Assembly (NCBI GenBank): GCA_963663065.2 | Contig: OY760098.2 | Location: 744,001-808,000 of the forward strand | From: UBA6055 sp963663065 | Lineage (GTDB): Bacteria; Chloroflexota; Anaerolineae; Aggregatilineales; Phototrophicaceae | DNA: 64,000 nucleotides | Direction: 5' to 3' | Part shown: positions 35,983 through 44,140 of the stretch, piece by piece | Layout: the number at the start of each line of letters is the position of its first letter | Position numbering within the stretch: the stretch's first letter is position 1 | Position numbers and translations under genes: made by a program | The notes under the pieces: model-generated | Databases searched by the model: none | What the model was told of the DNA's origin: nothing | Seen by the model: only the letters and a program-made list of their open reading frames with translations

Positions 35983-37023
35983 TTAGGCCTTTTCTCGCTG
36001 CAAGAGGCTGGAATGATAGGGCTCGTCACTTGTCGCCGATGCCTTTGCGCCATTTTCCGCGCGCTTTCCCCGCAAGGCAGAATGCGCATTCAGCACGGCT
36101 GTCGCGGTATCGCTGTCAGTAACCAGCGTCGTGATCAATTCGCCATACAGCAGCCCCAGGATCGCCTGAATCCGGTGCGCGCCCATGGTCAGCGCAATGC
36201 GCTCGGGGATCTTTCGCAAGTCCTCAAAACTCAGGGCGATCGCGCGTTCTTTGAACTCCGTATCGCATTCCCGGCCCTGCAAATCATAGAATCTGCCGAA
36301 GATCGAACCGACCGCATGGCGCGCTTTCAAATGCGCGAAGTCAGTATTGGACACGTATCCCGAGCGATAGAGAAGCGAGTCGGCATCGGTTGGTCCCACG
36401 CCCATTATGGCGATGTCAGACTGCGCGGCCAGCTCCAGCGTGTTGCGGATGATCGGTTCATGCGAGAGCGCTTGAGCGGTGGCGATGTTCTCCACGATGG
36501 TGGGCGCAGGCAACTGGAAACATTCGGCATTCAGCTTTCTGGCGATCTGCAAAGTTACCGCCCGCGCCGAAATCTCATCGGTGACTTGCCCGAACCCGCC
36601 GGCGATATCCACCACGCGCCGCGCTTTGAGCTGGTCGCTGGGAAGATTGTCCACCATGTGAGCGATTGTGCGCCCCCAGGTAATGCTCAAGGCTGTCTCC
36701 GGCGTGACGCCAGACAATACGCTCGCCCCGGCTTGCCCGACTGCCAGCCTTACAGCGCTGATATCCGACCGGTAAGGCGTAGGCGCGACAACCGCCAGCT
36801 TGATGGGGAAACTGCGTTCAAGCTGCAGAGCCAGTTTCTCATGTTCGATATTCGAATCATGGAAGTGGACCTGAACAATGCCCTTTTCAACCGCCTCCTT
36901 GATGTAGCGCGATACTTTGAAACGGGAGATATGCAATTGCTTGGCAATCTCCTGCATGGTCATATTCTCTTGATAAAACAAGTAGCAGCTGCGCAGCAAA
37001 TGGGATTGCTTTGGCAAACTCAT
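35983..37023 (-). CDS. SorC/DeoR-type sugar-binding transcriptional regulator
   Basis: A 346-residue SorC-family regulator. Residues 8-50 form a helix-turn-helix (MQEIAKQLHISRFKVSRYIKEA) and residues 60-320 a sugar-phosphate-binding domain with the family's GxxWGRTI motif (SITWGRTIAHM) and GVGP loop (IAIMGVGPTDAD). Such regulators are octameric or tetrameric and respond to phosphorylated sugars. It is embedded between an isomerase gene and the lactonase-like gene and probably controls this cluster through the 35-bp dyad at 38982-39016. Confidence 0.9.
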   Translation of the reverse strand: MSLPKQSHLLRSCYLFYQENMTMQEIAKQLHISRFKVSRYIKEAVEKGIVQVHFHDSNIEHEKLALQLERSFPIKLAVVAPTPYRSDISAVRLAVGQAGASVLSGVTPETALSITWGRTIAHMVDNLPSDQLKARRVVDIAGGFGQVTDEISARAVTLQIARKLNAECFQLPAPTIVENIATAQALSHEPIIRNTLELAAQSDIAIMGVGPTDADSLLYRSGYVSNTDFAHLKARHAVGSIFGRFYDLQGRECDTEFKERAIALSFEDLRKIPERIALTMGAHRIQAILGLLYGELITTLVTDSDTATAVLNAHSALRGKRAENGAKASATSDEPYHSSLLQREKA

Positions 37024-37077
37024 GAACTTATGCCGTTCGATAATCCGGGTCGATGGATTGCGGTATCGCCGCTGTTA

Positions 37078-38001
37078 TCACAGTTCAATGCCGGCTTCCG
37101 CGCACAATCTTGTCATGTAGTCCTTAGCCAGGATGTGCTGCCGCTCGATTTCCGGCGTGGATTCCGGCGAACGGTTGAATCCAGGATAGCCAGCGGCGCC
37201 CGGCACATCCTCCAGTTCAAGCGACAGAGGCCCATCGTAGCCAATGTTCTTGAGGGCGATGAGAAAAGCCAGCCAATCGACTTTGCCTTTGCCAGGCCGC
37301 CAATGCGCGTTTGTCTGGCCATCGTTGTCGGATATATGCGTATGAAATATGCGCTCGCCAACTTCATAAGCCACCATGTTGGGCAGCTCGCCCATGGGGA
37401 AAAGATGGCTGGGATCCAGATTGAGCCCAATCGCTTGGGAGTCTATCTGGTCAATGATGCGCAGCATGCCGGCCGCATTGTGCATCATGCGGTGGGGATG
37501 CGGCTCCAGGGCGACGCGCATGTCCCTTTCTTCGCAGGCTTCCGCGAATTGCCGCAGCACATCAACCATATCATGCCAATTCTGTTTCCAATCCAGCCCT
37601 TCAGGGAATTCGACGCTCCATTCCTGCGCCGTCGCCTTGCCCAGCAGCACCGGAATATCAATATCAAAGGGGTTCGGCGGCAGCGCGATAATCTTGTCTG
37701 TGCCGAGCTGCTCAGCGGCTTCCAAAACCCGCTTGAATTGCTCAACGGCTTCCGCCCGCTGTTTGGGATCGATGCTGCCGATGCCTACCGGGATGCAAAA
37801 GACGCTTGCAAGAACCAATCCCAGATCGGCCATGAGATTGCGCAAGTCTCGGTTCGTCTCTGGAGTGTAGTAATCTTGCAGGAATTCTTCGCTCCAAATC
37901 GTCAGTTCCGCGCCCTTAAAGCCCAGCCGGGCGATGGTCTTCAAGGCTTCGTCATAGGGCGGCGCCCAGCTAAAGGTCCAGGTTGTCGCGCTCAGATACA
38001 T
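37078..38001 (-). CDS. Sugar phosphate isomerase/epimerase (xylose isomerase-like TIM barrel)
   Basis: A 307-residue TIM-barrel protein of the AP endonuclease 2/xylose isomerase-like superfamily. Metal-site residues appear at the ends of successive strands: ALEPHPH, NLDPSH, HTHISDND and SLELED. Related enzymes isomerise or epimerise keto-sugars and sugar acids (IolE, IolI, D-tagatose 3-epimerase, OiaC). It is followed by the SorC regulator and preceded by a paralog-like isomerase at 38078-38887. Substrate unknown. Confidence 0.85.
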   Translation of the reverse strand: MYLSATTWTFSWAPPYDEALKTIARLGFKGAELTIWSEEFLQDYYTPETNRDLRNLMADLGLVLASVFCIPVGIGSIDPKQRAEAVEQFKRVLEAAEQLGTDKIIALPPNPFDIDIPVLLGKATAQEWSVEFPEGLDWKQNWHDMVDVLRQFAEACEERDMRVALEPHPHRMMHNAAGMLRIIDQIDSQAIGLNLDPSHLFPMGELPNMVAYEVGERIFHTHISDNDGQTNAHWRPGKGKVDWLAFLIALKNIGYDGPLSLELEDVPGAAGYPGFNRSPESTPEIERQHILAKDYMTRLCAEAGIEL

Positions 38002-38077
38002 GTCTCGCCTCCACTCTTCGGATCTGTGTACACCGGCGTCTCCACTGACAAATCTCCCGTCTTGAGCGGTTGATGCG

Positions 38078-38887
38078 CTAGAGCATCGCCATCAGGTCGC
38101 CAAGCGCCGCATAGGCATTGCCGGCAATCTCGTCTATCGGCCGCTCCCAATACTCCGGGCGGAAAATCTCCACGGAGAGCCAGCCCGCGTAGCCCTTGGC
38201 TTTCAGCAATGACAACTGCCGAGCCGGTATGACGCCATGCGTCGGGTAGAGGCGCTGCGCGTCGGTCAACTCATTGAGCGCGCCATCCTCACAGTCATTG
38301 ACGTGAATGATGTCCAGCTTGTCTATGGGAATGGCTTGAATCTCTTGATCCCTAACCCCAGAGCGGAAGTAGTGAAACGCATCCATCAGAATGCCGACGT
38401 TGGCGGACGCGCCAGCCATCTCGATCAACCGCAAGGCTTCAGTCGGTCCGGGGACCAGCGTATGACCGCCAATCGGCTCAATAGTCAAGCGGACGTCATG
38501 CTCGGCCGCCAGCCGCGCCATCTCAGCCAATTCCTCCGCGTGGATAGCGAGCGCCTGCTCCCGGCTAAGGCGGGCGGGCTGGAAATCCGGGCAAACAGCC
38601 AGAAGATTGCAGCCGATCTGCGGGGCGATTTGAATGGCGTCGCGAAATTCCTGACGCGCCGGCTCACTATCGCGGAAGGGCCAAATCCGCAGCGGGCAGA
38701 TGCTCGCTGGGATCAATCCGCTAGCCTCTAACAATCGTTTCAGGTCGCTGGTCGAATGGGCGTCAAGATAAGCGGCGAGCTTGTCCCACCAGATTTCCAA
38801 ACCCTCGAAGCCAGCCTGAGCAGCCGCGGCGATATCCTGTTCCAAAGAATAGGGCATGGTCGTCGCCCCATTTAAGCATGTCTTCAT
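38078..38887 (-). CDS. Sugar phosphate isomerase/epimerase (xylose isomerase-like TIM barrel)
   Basis: A 269-residue TIM-barrel isomerase, first gene of the twelve-gene minus-strand cluster. Candidate metal ligands are in TIEPIGGH, LMDAFHYF, IHVNDCED and SVEIF. It shares only the fold with its neighbour at 37078-38001, so the two probably act on different intermediates. It is divergent from the RpiB/RuBisCO-like fusion gene across a 251-bp region. Confidence 0.85.
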   Translation of the reverse strand: MKTCLNGATTMPYSLEQDIAAAAQAGFEGLEIWWDKLAAYLDAHSTSDLKRLLEASGLIPASICPLRIWPFRDSEPARQEFRDAIQIAPQIGCNLLAVCPDFQPARLSREQALAIHAEELAEMARLAAEHDVRLTIEPIGGHTLVPGPTEALRLIEMAGASANVGILMDAFHYFRSGVRDQEIQAIPIDKLDIIHVNDCEDGALNELTDAQRLYPTHGVIPARQLSLLKAKGYAGWLSVEIFRPEYWERPIDEIAGNAYAALGDLMAML

Positions 38888-38981
38888 TCCAAACTAGCCT
38901 TGGACTTTGAACTCAACAAAACTCTGCCGATGCGCCACCCCTGCCCCGTCACAGGTCGCTGCGAACGCAGGCTTGCCGATT

Positions 38982-39016
38982 TTGCACTTGTGAGTATATC
39001 ATGCTCTTATGTGCAA
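38982..39016. promoter_or_regulatory. 35-bp dyad, candidate SorC-type operator in the divergent promoter region
   Basis: The sequence has the symmetric form TTGCAC-N4-GAG-N9-CTC-N4-GTGCAA, with both the outer 6-mers and inner 3-mers exactly complementary and equally spaced. It lies between the cluster's first gene (start 38887, minus) and the fusion gene (start 39139, plus). TTGCAC followed 17 nt later by TCTTAT could also be a plus-strand promoter that the operator would cover. Nothing else is recognised in the 38888-39138 gap apart from GAGGAG before the ATG. Confidence 0.55.
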
Positions 39017-39138
39017 GAGTGTAAATGATCTTGGAATTGCTGTCAAATTTAGCGGATCCATCCCTTGAGTTGTGACAAGTTGCTCAGCCCGTCTCATTCC
39101 TGAAGCACCGCCGCCGCCCAATCGCGAGGAGCGCCATC

Positions 39139-40965
39139 ATGAAGGTTGCCATTGGTTGTGATAACGCCGGTTTTCCCCTCAAGGAAGTGGTGAGCGACTT
39201 GCTCAAGGAAGAGTATTCGGATATCGAAGTGGCGGATTTTGGCGTGCCGGATGCCGATGACCCGGAATTCTACCCGGATGTGGCGGAACGGGTGGCGCAG
39301 GCTGTGGCGCAAGAAGGCTTTGAGCGCGGCATCCTGATCTGCGGCACCGGCTTGGGCATGGCCATGACAGCCTCCAAAGTCCCGGGCATCCGCGCGGCCA
39401 CCTGCCATGACGCCTATTCCGCCGAGCGCGCCCGCAAGAGCAACAACGCCCAGGTCTTGACTATGGGCTCGCGCGTGATCGGTCCAGAATTGGCCAAAGT
39501 CATCACCAAAGTCTGGCTGGAATCGGAGTTTGATTCGAGCAGCCGCTCCGGCCCCAAAGTCCAGCGCATGCTCGAGATTGACGCCAAATACCAAGCCCGG
39601 GCGGCCGGCGCCAATATCGAAAACGACAGGGCAATGCCAGACCGCGACGCCAGCGGAGAGGCTGAAATCGCAACCGAGGCGCGCGGAGACGCCGCTTTCT
39701 TTGCGGACCGGGCTAATCTGAACTTGGAAGAGTATGTCATTCTCGATTATTGCTTCGAGTCTGTTATCGACCCGGAGGAGGCGGCCGCGCATCTCTGTCA
39801 AGAACAATCCACCGCGCAATGGAAGCGAGTCGGGGTTGATGAAGATCTGCGCGAGCGCTTTGGCGCCAAAGTGATTGATCTGGCGGTCACTGGCGTTCTG
39901 GAGCAGCCAAGTTACCCGCTGCCATCAGTGGATTCAGCCAAAGCCTATCAGTGCCGGGTCAGCATCGCTCATCCGCATGGCAACTTCGGTCCCAAACTCC
40001 CCAACCTCTTGACGGCGGCTCTGGGCGAAGGGGCTTTCTATTCCCCCGGCATCGCCGCCATCAAGCTGATGGACATCGAGTTTCCGGAAAGTTTCACCCG
40101 ACATTTTGAAGGTCCTAAATTTGGCGTTCAGGGCTTGCGCGACATCTTGCAGGTGTATGACCGCCCGCTCTTCTTTGGCGTGGTCAAACCCAACATCGGG
40201 TTAAGCCCGGAGGATTTTGCTGAACTGGCTTATCAGAGCTGGTTAGGCGGCCTGGATATCGCCAAAGATGACGAGATGCTGAGCGATGTTGCCTGGTCGC
40301 CCCTGCGCGTACGGGCGGAGAAAGCCGGCCAGGCGCGCTTGAAAGCTGAAAAAATCACCGGCGAGAAGAAAATCTACCTGGCAAATATCACCGATGAAGT
40401 GGATCAATTGATCAACTTGCACGATATTGCTGTTGAACGGGGCGCCAATGCTCTGATGGTTAATGGCATGACAACGGGGTTGAGCGCCATCAGAATGCTG
40501 CGCAAGCATACCCAGGCGCCTTTGGTCGCGCATTTCGATTTTATCGCTCCGCTCACCCATAGCGCATCTTTCGGCGCGCACGCCAAGGTGATGATCAAGC
40601 TGCAGCGCCTGGCAGGCTTTGACGTCATCATTTTCCCGGGTTTCGGCGCTCGGATGAAGACCCCGGATGATGAAGTGCTCCAGAGCGTGCAGGAATGCCT
40701 AAAACCCTGGGGACATATCAAGCCGGCGCTGCCCGTTCCAGCCGGGAGCCAGTGGGCGGCCTCCACAGCCCGCTTGTATGAGCGCTTGCAAACAATTGAT
40801 TTTGGCATTGTGCCTGGGCGCGCGGTGTTTGCGCATCCCATGGGTCCAATAGGCGGCGCGGCCAGTCTGCGGCAGGGCTGGGATGCTGTCGCCGCTGGAA
40901 AATCTCTTGAAGCGTATGCCCGGAATCATAAAGAACTGCGGCTGGCTATTGAAAGCAACCGGTAG
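39139..40965 (+). CDS. Ribose-5-phosphate isomerase B domain fused to a RuBisCO-like protein
   Basis: A 608-residue fusion. Residues 1-145 are RpiB/LacAB-like: CDNAGFPLKE, catalytic C68 (LICGTGLGM), H90 (CHDAYSAERAR) and GSRVIGPELA. After a 50-residue acidic linker, residues 198-608 are a RuBisCO large-chain fold: K350 (VVKPN, the Lys175 equivalent), the carbamate and Mg site K376, D378, E379 (GGLDIAKDDE), H465 (His294 equivalent) and S537. The Lys177 equivalent is N352, and loop 6 lacks the Lys334 motif, so this is a form IV-type RuBisCO-like protein and not a carboxylase. GAGGAG precedes the ATG. An aldose/ketose phosphate isomerase joined to a decarboxylase- or enolase-type RLP suggests two steps of one sugar-phosphate pathway. 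Confidence 0.92.
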   Translation: MKVAIGCDNAGFPLKEVVSDLLKEEYSDIEVADFGVPDADDPEFYPDVAERVAQAVAQEGFERGILICGTGLGMAMTASKVPGIRAATCHDAYSAERARKSNNAQVLTMGSRVIGPELAKVITKVWLESEFDSSSRSGPKVQRMLEIDAKYQARAAGANIENDRAMPDRDASGEAEIATEARGDAAFFADRANLNLEEYVILDYCFESVIDPEEAAAHLCQEQSTAQWKRVGVDEDLRERFGAKVIDLAVTGVLEQPSYPLPSVDSAKAYQCRVSIAHPHGNFGPKLPNLLTAALGEGAFYSPGIAAIKLMDIEFPESFTRHFEGPKFGVQGLRDILQVYDRPLFFGVVKPNIGLSPEDFAELAYQSWLGGLDIAKDDEMLSDVAWSPLRVRAEKAGQARLKAEKITGEKKIYLANITDEVDQLINLHDIAVERGANALMVNGMTTGLSAIRMLRKHTQAPLVAHFDFIAPLTHSASFGAHAKVMIKLQRLAGFDVIIFPGFGARMKTPDDEVLQSVQECLKPWGHIKPALPVPAGSQWAASTARLYERLQTIDFGIVPGRAVFAHPMGPIGGAASLRQGWDAVAAGKSLEAYARNHKELRLAIESNR

Positions 40966-41011
40966 CCAAAAGCTAGACGTCTGATTGCCAAGTGTGTTCC
41001 CGGGCGCGGCA

Positions 41012-41827
41012 TCACCAATGCCAGATCTGGTCCCAGGCGCTCATCCAATCCGCCGCACGGCTCATGACCCGCTGCCGCTCGCGATCAATGGTCACGCCAG
41101 CCCGGCCCATAAAATCAGCCAGCTTCTCCACCTTGTCCACTTCGACCGTGATGGTCACAGGTCCTTTCGGCGCATAAGGCTTGACCGCCATGAGATTCGC
41201 CAAAGCCTTCCGCGCGCCGGCTTCAATCATCTCGCGCGCCCGAACCGGCGGGATCTGGCGGGCGGAATAGCGCGTCAAGCCCCGTTTCACCGCCACGCAG
41301 GTCAGCCCATCGCCCAGCAGCGCCGTCGATTCCCGGCAGACGGCTTCATCGCCCGTGACCAGCAGAACCGGACAGCCATAATGCCCGCAGAGCGCCGCGT
41401 TCACGCCGACCTCGCCAACCAGATCGGCATTGAACCACAAGTTATGCCATTTAACGGTCGAGATGGTATGGCAGAGGACGCCATCGGCAGTGTTGTTGCG
41501 CGCGTGCATCCCCACAAGCAGGCAAGCGTCCGCGCCCTGTTCCAGCAGCTCGGTATAGCGCGACCAGGGATGATGCGCCACCCAGGTGCAATCGGGGTCA
41601 AGCCGCTCAGGGATCAGCGAGTTGAAGCTCCAATCCCCGCCCGCGCCATGACAATCGACCACGACGATCTCATCCGCGCCCGCCTTCTTCGCCCCGCGCA
41701 CAGCCGCGTTGATCTCTTCGGTATACAGCCGTCTTCCTTCTTCATACATCGGCGCGCCACCGGTCACTTGATCCCAGGTCACTATGCCGCTGACGCCTTC
41801 CATATCGCACATGATCAGAATCTTCAT
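41012..41827 (-). CDS. M55 family D-aminopeptidase (DppA-like)
   Basis: A 271-residue zinc peptidase of family M55. The N-terminal MCDMEGVSG supplies the metal ligands D8 and E10; DCHGAGGDW and LLVGMHARNN carry further family residues, and HTISTVKWHNLWFN is characteristic. DppA releases D-Ala from D-amino-acid peptides. Its ATG overlaps the stop of the dipeptide epimerase gene (ATGA), which places it in peptidoglycan-peptide salvage. Confidence 0.9.
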   Translation of the reverse strand: MKILIMCDMEGVSGIVTWDQVTGGAPMYEEGRRLYTEEINAAVRGAKKAGADEIVVVDCHGAGGDWSFNSLIPERLDPDCTWVAHHPWSRYTELLEQGADACLLVGMHARNNTADGVLCHTISTVKWHNLWFNADLVGEVGVNAALCGHYGCPVLLVTGDEAVCRESTALLGDGLTCVAVKRGLTRYSARQIPPVRAREMIEAGARKALANLMAVKPYAPKGPVTITVEVDKVEKLADFMGRAGVTIDRERQRVMSRAADWMSAWDQIWHW

Positions 41828-42915
41828 ATTCGCTCCTTCGCCAGGTCAGCTTGCGTTCGCCGCAAGGCGCGCTCAACCGCCGCCAATTCCCAGCAGCCAT
41901 CGACGATGGGCGGCGCAAAACTTAGATCGGCTTCCGTCTTCACATAAAAGCTGCATTCACTGGGGCAGTTGACCTCGCGGCGGCCAGCCAGGACAGCCGC
42001 ATGCAAGCAGCCCAAAAGCGAACTGGCTTGCGAACCGATCATGAGGCTCTTGCCCGCCCCAGACGCCTTCTCCAGCATGCGCAGCGATTGCGAATAACCC
42101 GTTCGCGCTGTCTTGATGTTGAGGGTGTCGAAGGTCTCATGCGCGAGCTCGCGTTCCAACTCAGCCAGCGTGAATGCCGAATCGTCAGCGATGATGGGCA
42201 TCCGGCAATCCCGCCGCAGCTGCCGCCTTTCGCGCAGGCGATGCACGGGCAGCGCCTCCTCGCAATACATGACGCCCATCGCGTAGAGTCGGTCGAGAAT
42301 ATTCGCGGCATCAGCACTCGCCAAAGTCTCGTTGGCGTCGACATAGAAGCGCGCCGCCAGGGTGCTGGCGATGAGCTGCTGGATGGTATGGATTTCGCTG
42401 GCTATATCCTGGCCAATCTTGACCTTGAAGACCCGCAAACCGGCCAGATGCAGCGCCGCCACATCCGCCAAGACCGCCTCTGGCGAACCTGTGCCGACGA
42501 TGGCGCTGAGCGCAATGCGCTGTCTTGAACAGCCGAGATAACCTGCCAGGCTCTGGCCGCGGCTGAACGCCAAAGCCTGATGCAGAGCCATATCCAGCGC
42601 GCCCTTGGCTGTGTGATTGTTCTTGATATGCGCCATCCGCTCGCTGATGGCAGCGATTCTTTCATAGTCATCGACAGATTTGCCCAGCAGCTTAGGCGCC
42701 AGATAATCCGCGATGATGGCTTCGATTGAGGCTCTTGTTTCGCCATAGATGCTGGGGCGGGGCGTCGCTTCGGCAATGCCATAAGCGCCATCGGACAGAT
42801 CGACGCGAACCAGCGTATGCTCAAGCCGCGCCAATGCATGCCCGCTGCCCCAGGTCAAAGCCGCCTTCAAGGGGATGGTATAGGGCGCTGTTGCCACGCG
42901 CGTGATCGTCGGCAT
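41824..42915 (-). CDS. Dipeptide epimerase/muconate cycloisomerase family protein (enolase superfamily)
   Basis: A 363-residue enolase-superfamily enzyme with the MLE-subgroup residues: K-x-K (VFKVKIGQD), D (YVDANETL), E (YCEEALP), D (IADDSAF) and a lysine on strand six (NIKTARTG). The two opposed lysines permit 1,1-proton transfer, as in L-Ala-D/L-Glu epimerase. Coupling to an M55 D-aminopeptidase supports action on cell-wall dipeptides. o-Succinylbenzoate synthase activity is an alternative but no menaquinone genes are nearby. Confidence 0.88.
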   Translation of the reverse strand: MPTITRVATAPYTIPLKAALTWGSGHALARLEHTLVRVDLSDGAYGIAEATPRPSIYGETRASIEAIIADYLAPKLLGKSVDDYERIAAISERMAHIKNNHTAKGALDMALHQALAFSRGQSLAGYLGCSRQRIALSAIVGTGSPEAVLADVAALHLAGLRVFKVKIGQDIASEIHTIQQLIASTLAARFYVDANETLASADAANILDRLYAMGVMYCEEALPVHRLRERRQLRRDCRMPIIADDSAFTLAELERELAHETFDTLNIKTARTGYSQSLRMLEKASGAGKSLMIGSQASSLLGCLHAAVLAGRREVNCPSECSFYVKTEADLSFAPPIVDGCWELAAVERALRRTQADLAKERI

Positions 42916-42938
42916 AGTTTGAGCGCTCCCCGGCGCAG

Positions 42939-43757
42939 TCAGATTGTCGCCTGGATGATATTCTCCAGCGCTTCCGCCACCTCGGCGGGTCCCAAACCCT
43001 CTATCTCAAGCCGATGATAATTGCTGAAGCGCCCCGCCGCCACAAAGGGCTGAGCGCCATAATTTAGCGCCTCCGCCCGGGCGATGGCCAGAGCCTTCCG
43101 GCTGATTTCGCCAGCTTGCAGGAGTTCCCTCGCCTCCCCCCGCATATCCGCCGGCAGAAATGCCAGGTCATCCCTGCCCCGCGCTTCATCGAAACGGTCA
43201 TCCCGTCCGCTCAACCGGCGCAGGCGCGTCAAGGGCGGCAGCGTCAATTCCACGATCTGCCAGTTGGGGAAGCGGCGCAAGGCATACTCCATTTCGCCCG
43301 GTCCGCGGATGCCTTCGGAGAGCAGCGGTCCCCGCGCCGTGTCATGCACGTAGAGCCAGGAGAATATCGCCGCCATGCCCCCCTCGACTTGCCCGGCAAA
43401 GCGCCGAGTGACGGCGAAACGCTGTACGCGATCCCTCACCGGGGCGATCGGCTCATTCGCCAGCGCCTGCGCCAGCGGGAACAGAATCCAATCCGTCAGC
43501 TCGCGCCGCGATGGGAGGGTGTCGCCCGGCCCCCTGCCCAGACGCCGCTTCAGGCAACCCAGCGCGCTGGATTTGCCTGTGCCGGTCAAAGCCGCCAGCA
43601 TGAGCAGCCGATGCTCGCCCATAGGCCGCCAGCCTGCTCCCCCATTTATGCTGACCAGCGGATAGCGCTCCGCCATTGGCAGCGTCAATCCGGTGTACAG
43701 CTCTCGCAGATAATTTTCGCGCGCCCGCATGCTCGTCTCACAATCCAGCGCATTCAT
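42939..43757 (-). CDS. P-loop NTPase/kinase-like protein of unknown function
   Basis: A 272-residue protein with a Walker A motif ALTGTGKSSAL at about residues 55-65, placed after a 50-residue N-terminal segment, and no obvious Walker B or ABC signature. The size and single P-loop suggest a small-molecule kinase or nucleotide-dependent sensor. The rest (RRFAGQVEGGMAAIFSWLYVHD and a basic central region) is not recognised. It lies 23 nt upstream of the dipeptide epimerase on the same strand, so it may belong to the peptide-salvage operon. Confidence 0.6.
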   Translation of the reverse strand: MNALDCETSMRARENYLRELYTGLTLPMAERYPLVSINGGAGWRPMGEHRLLMLAALTGTGKSSALGCLKRRLGRGPGDTLPSRRELTDWILFPLAQALANEPIAPVRDRVQRFAVTRRFAGQVEGGMAAIFSWLYVHDTARGPLLSEGIRGPGEMEYALRRFPNWQIVELTLPPLTRLRRLSGRDDRFDEARGRDDLAFLPADMRGEARELLQAGEISRKALAIARAEALNYGAQPFVAAGRFSNYHRLEIEGLGPAEVAEALENIIQATI

Positions 43758-43809
43758 CTTAGCGCCTCGCGCCGTTTCATCCCATCAGGGCAATCGCATC
43801 AAAATATTT

Positions 43810-44000
43810 ACCACAGAGGACACCGAGGACACAGAGTTTAAGTTCTTATGTCGATTTTCCCTCTAAACCAACTGCATGAATTGCTCAAGATTGCTGATAC
43901 CGTGTCGCTAAAGTTGCCTACCGCTCAAGAGTCTTGCGACAAAGTGTCGCGGAATCTCTTTAAGACCCATTTCTCGGCGCTCTCGGTGTACTCGGTGGTT
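43810..44000. repeat. Inverted pair of ACCACAGAGGACACCGAGG-type repeats filling the 43758-44140 gap
   Basis: Left arm ACCACAGAGGACACCGAGG starts at 43810; the right arm at 43982-44000 is its imperfect reverse complement (CTCGGTGTACTCGGTGGTT). Between them are about 145 bp without a convincing gene and a small perfect hairpin GCGAC/GTCGC (43936-43940, 43946-43950). A related block occurs at 3640-3683 and a shorter one near 46829. The arrangement looks like a miniature non-autonomous element, but no target duplication is evident. Confidence 0.55.
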
Positions 44001-44099
44001 AAGTTTCAGCTTGACTGTTGTGATCGTGGCGGATGGCAATTTTGAAGCGATTGTCCTGCCCATCCCATGTCGCGCCGCGCGGACCAGGCCGATTCTGGC

Positions 44100-44133
44100 T
44101 ATAATCGCGGGCAAAAGCCAGCGCCAAAAGGAG
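44100..44133 (+). promoter_or_regulatory. -10 hexamer and strong ribosome-binding site before the esterase gene
   Basis: A consensus TATAAT lies at 44100-44105 without a good -35. AAAAGGAG at 44126-44133 is spaced 7 nt from the ATG at 44141. Confidence 0.45.
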
Positions 44134-44140
44134 ACGCATT

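Noticed and set aside
39139..40965. Carbon fixation by a true RuBisCO
   Set aside because: The Lys177 equivalent is Asn and the loop 6 lysine motif is missing; no small subunit or phosphoribulokinase is nearby.
41824..42915. o-Succinylbenzoate synthase (menaquinone pathway)
   Set aside because: The neighbour is a D-aminopeptidase and no other menaquinone gene is present; dipeptide epimerase fits better.
43848..44045. 65-codon frame between the inverted ACCACAGAGG repeats
   Set aside because: It runs into the right repeat arm and shows no family features; likely a chance frame.
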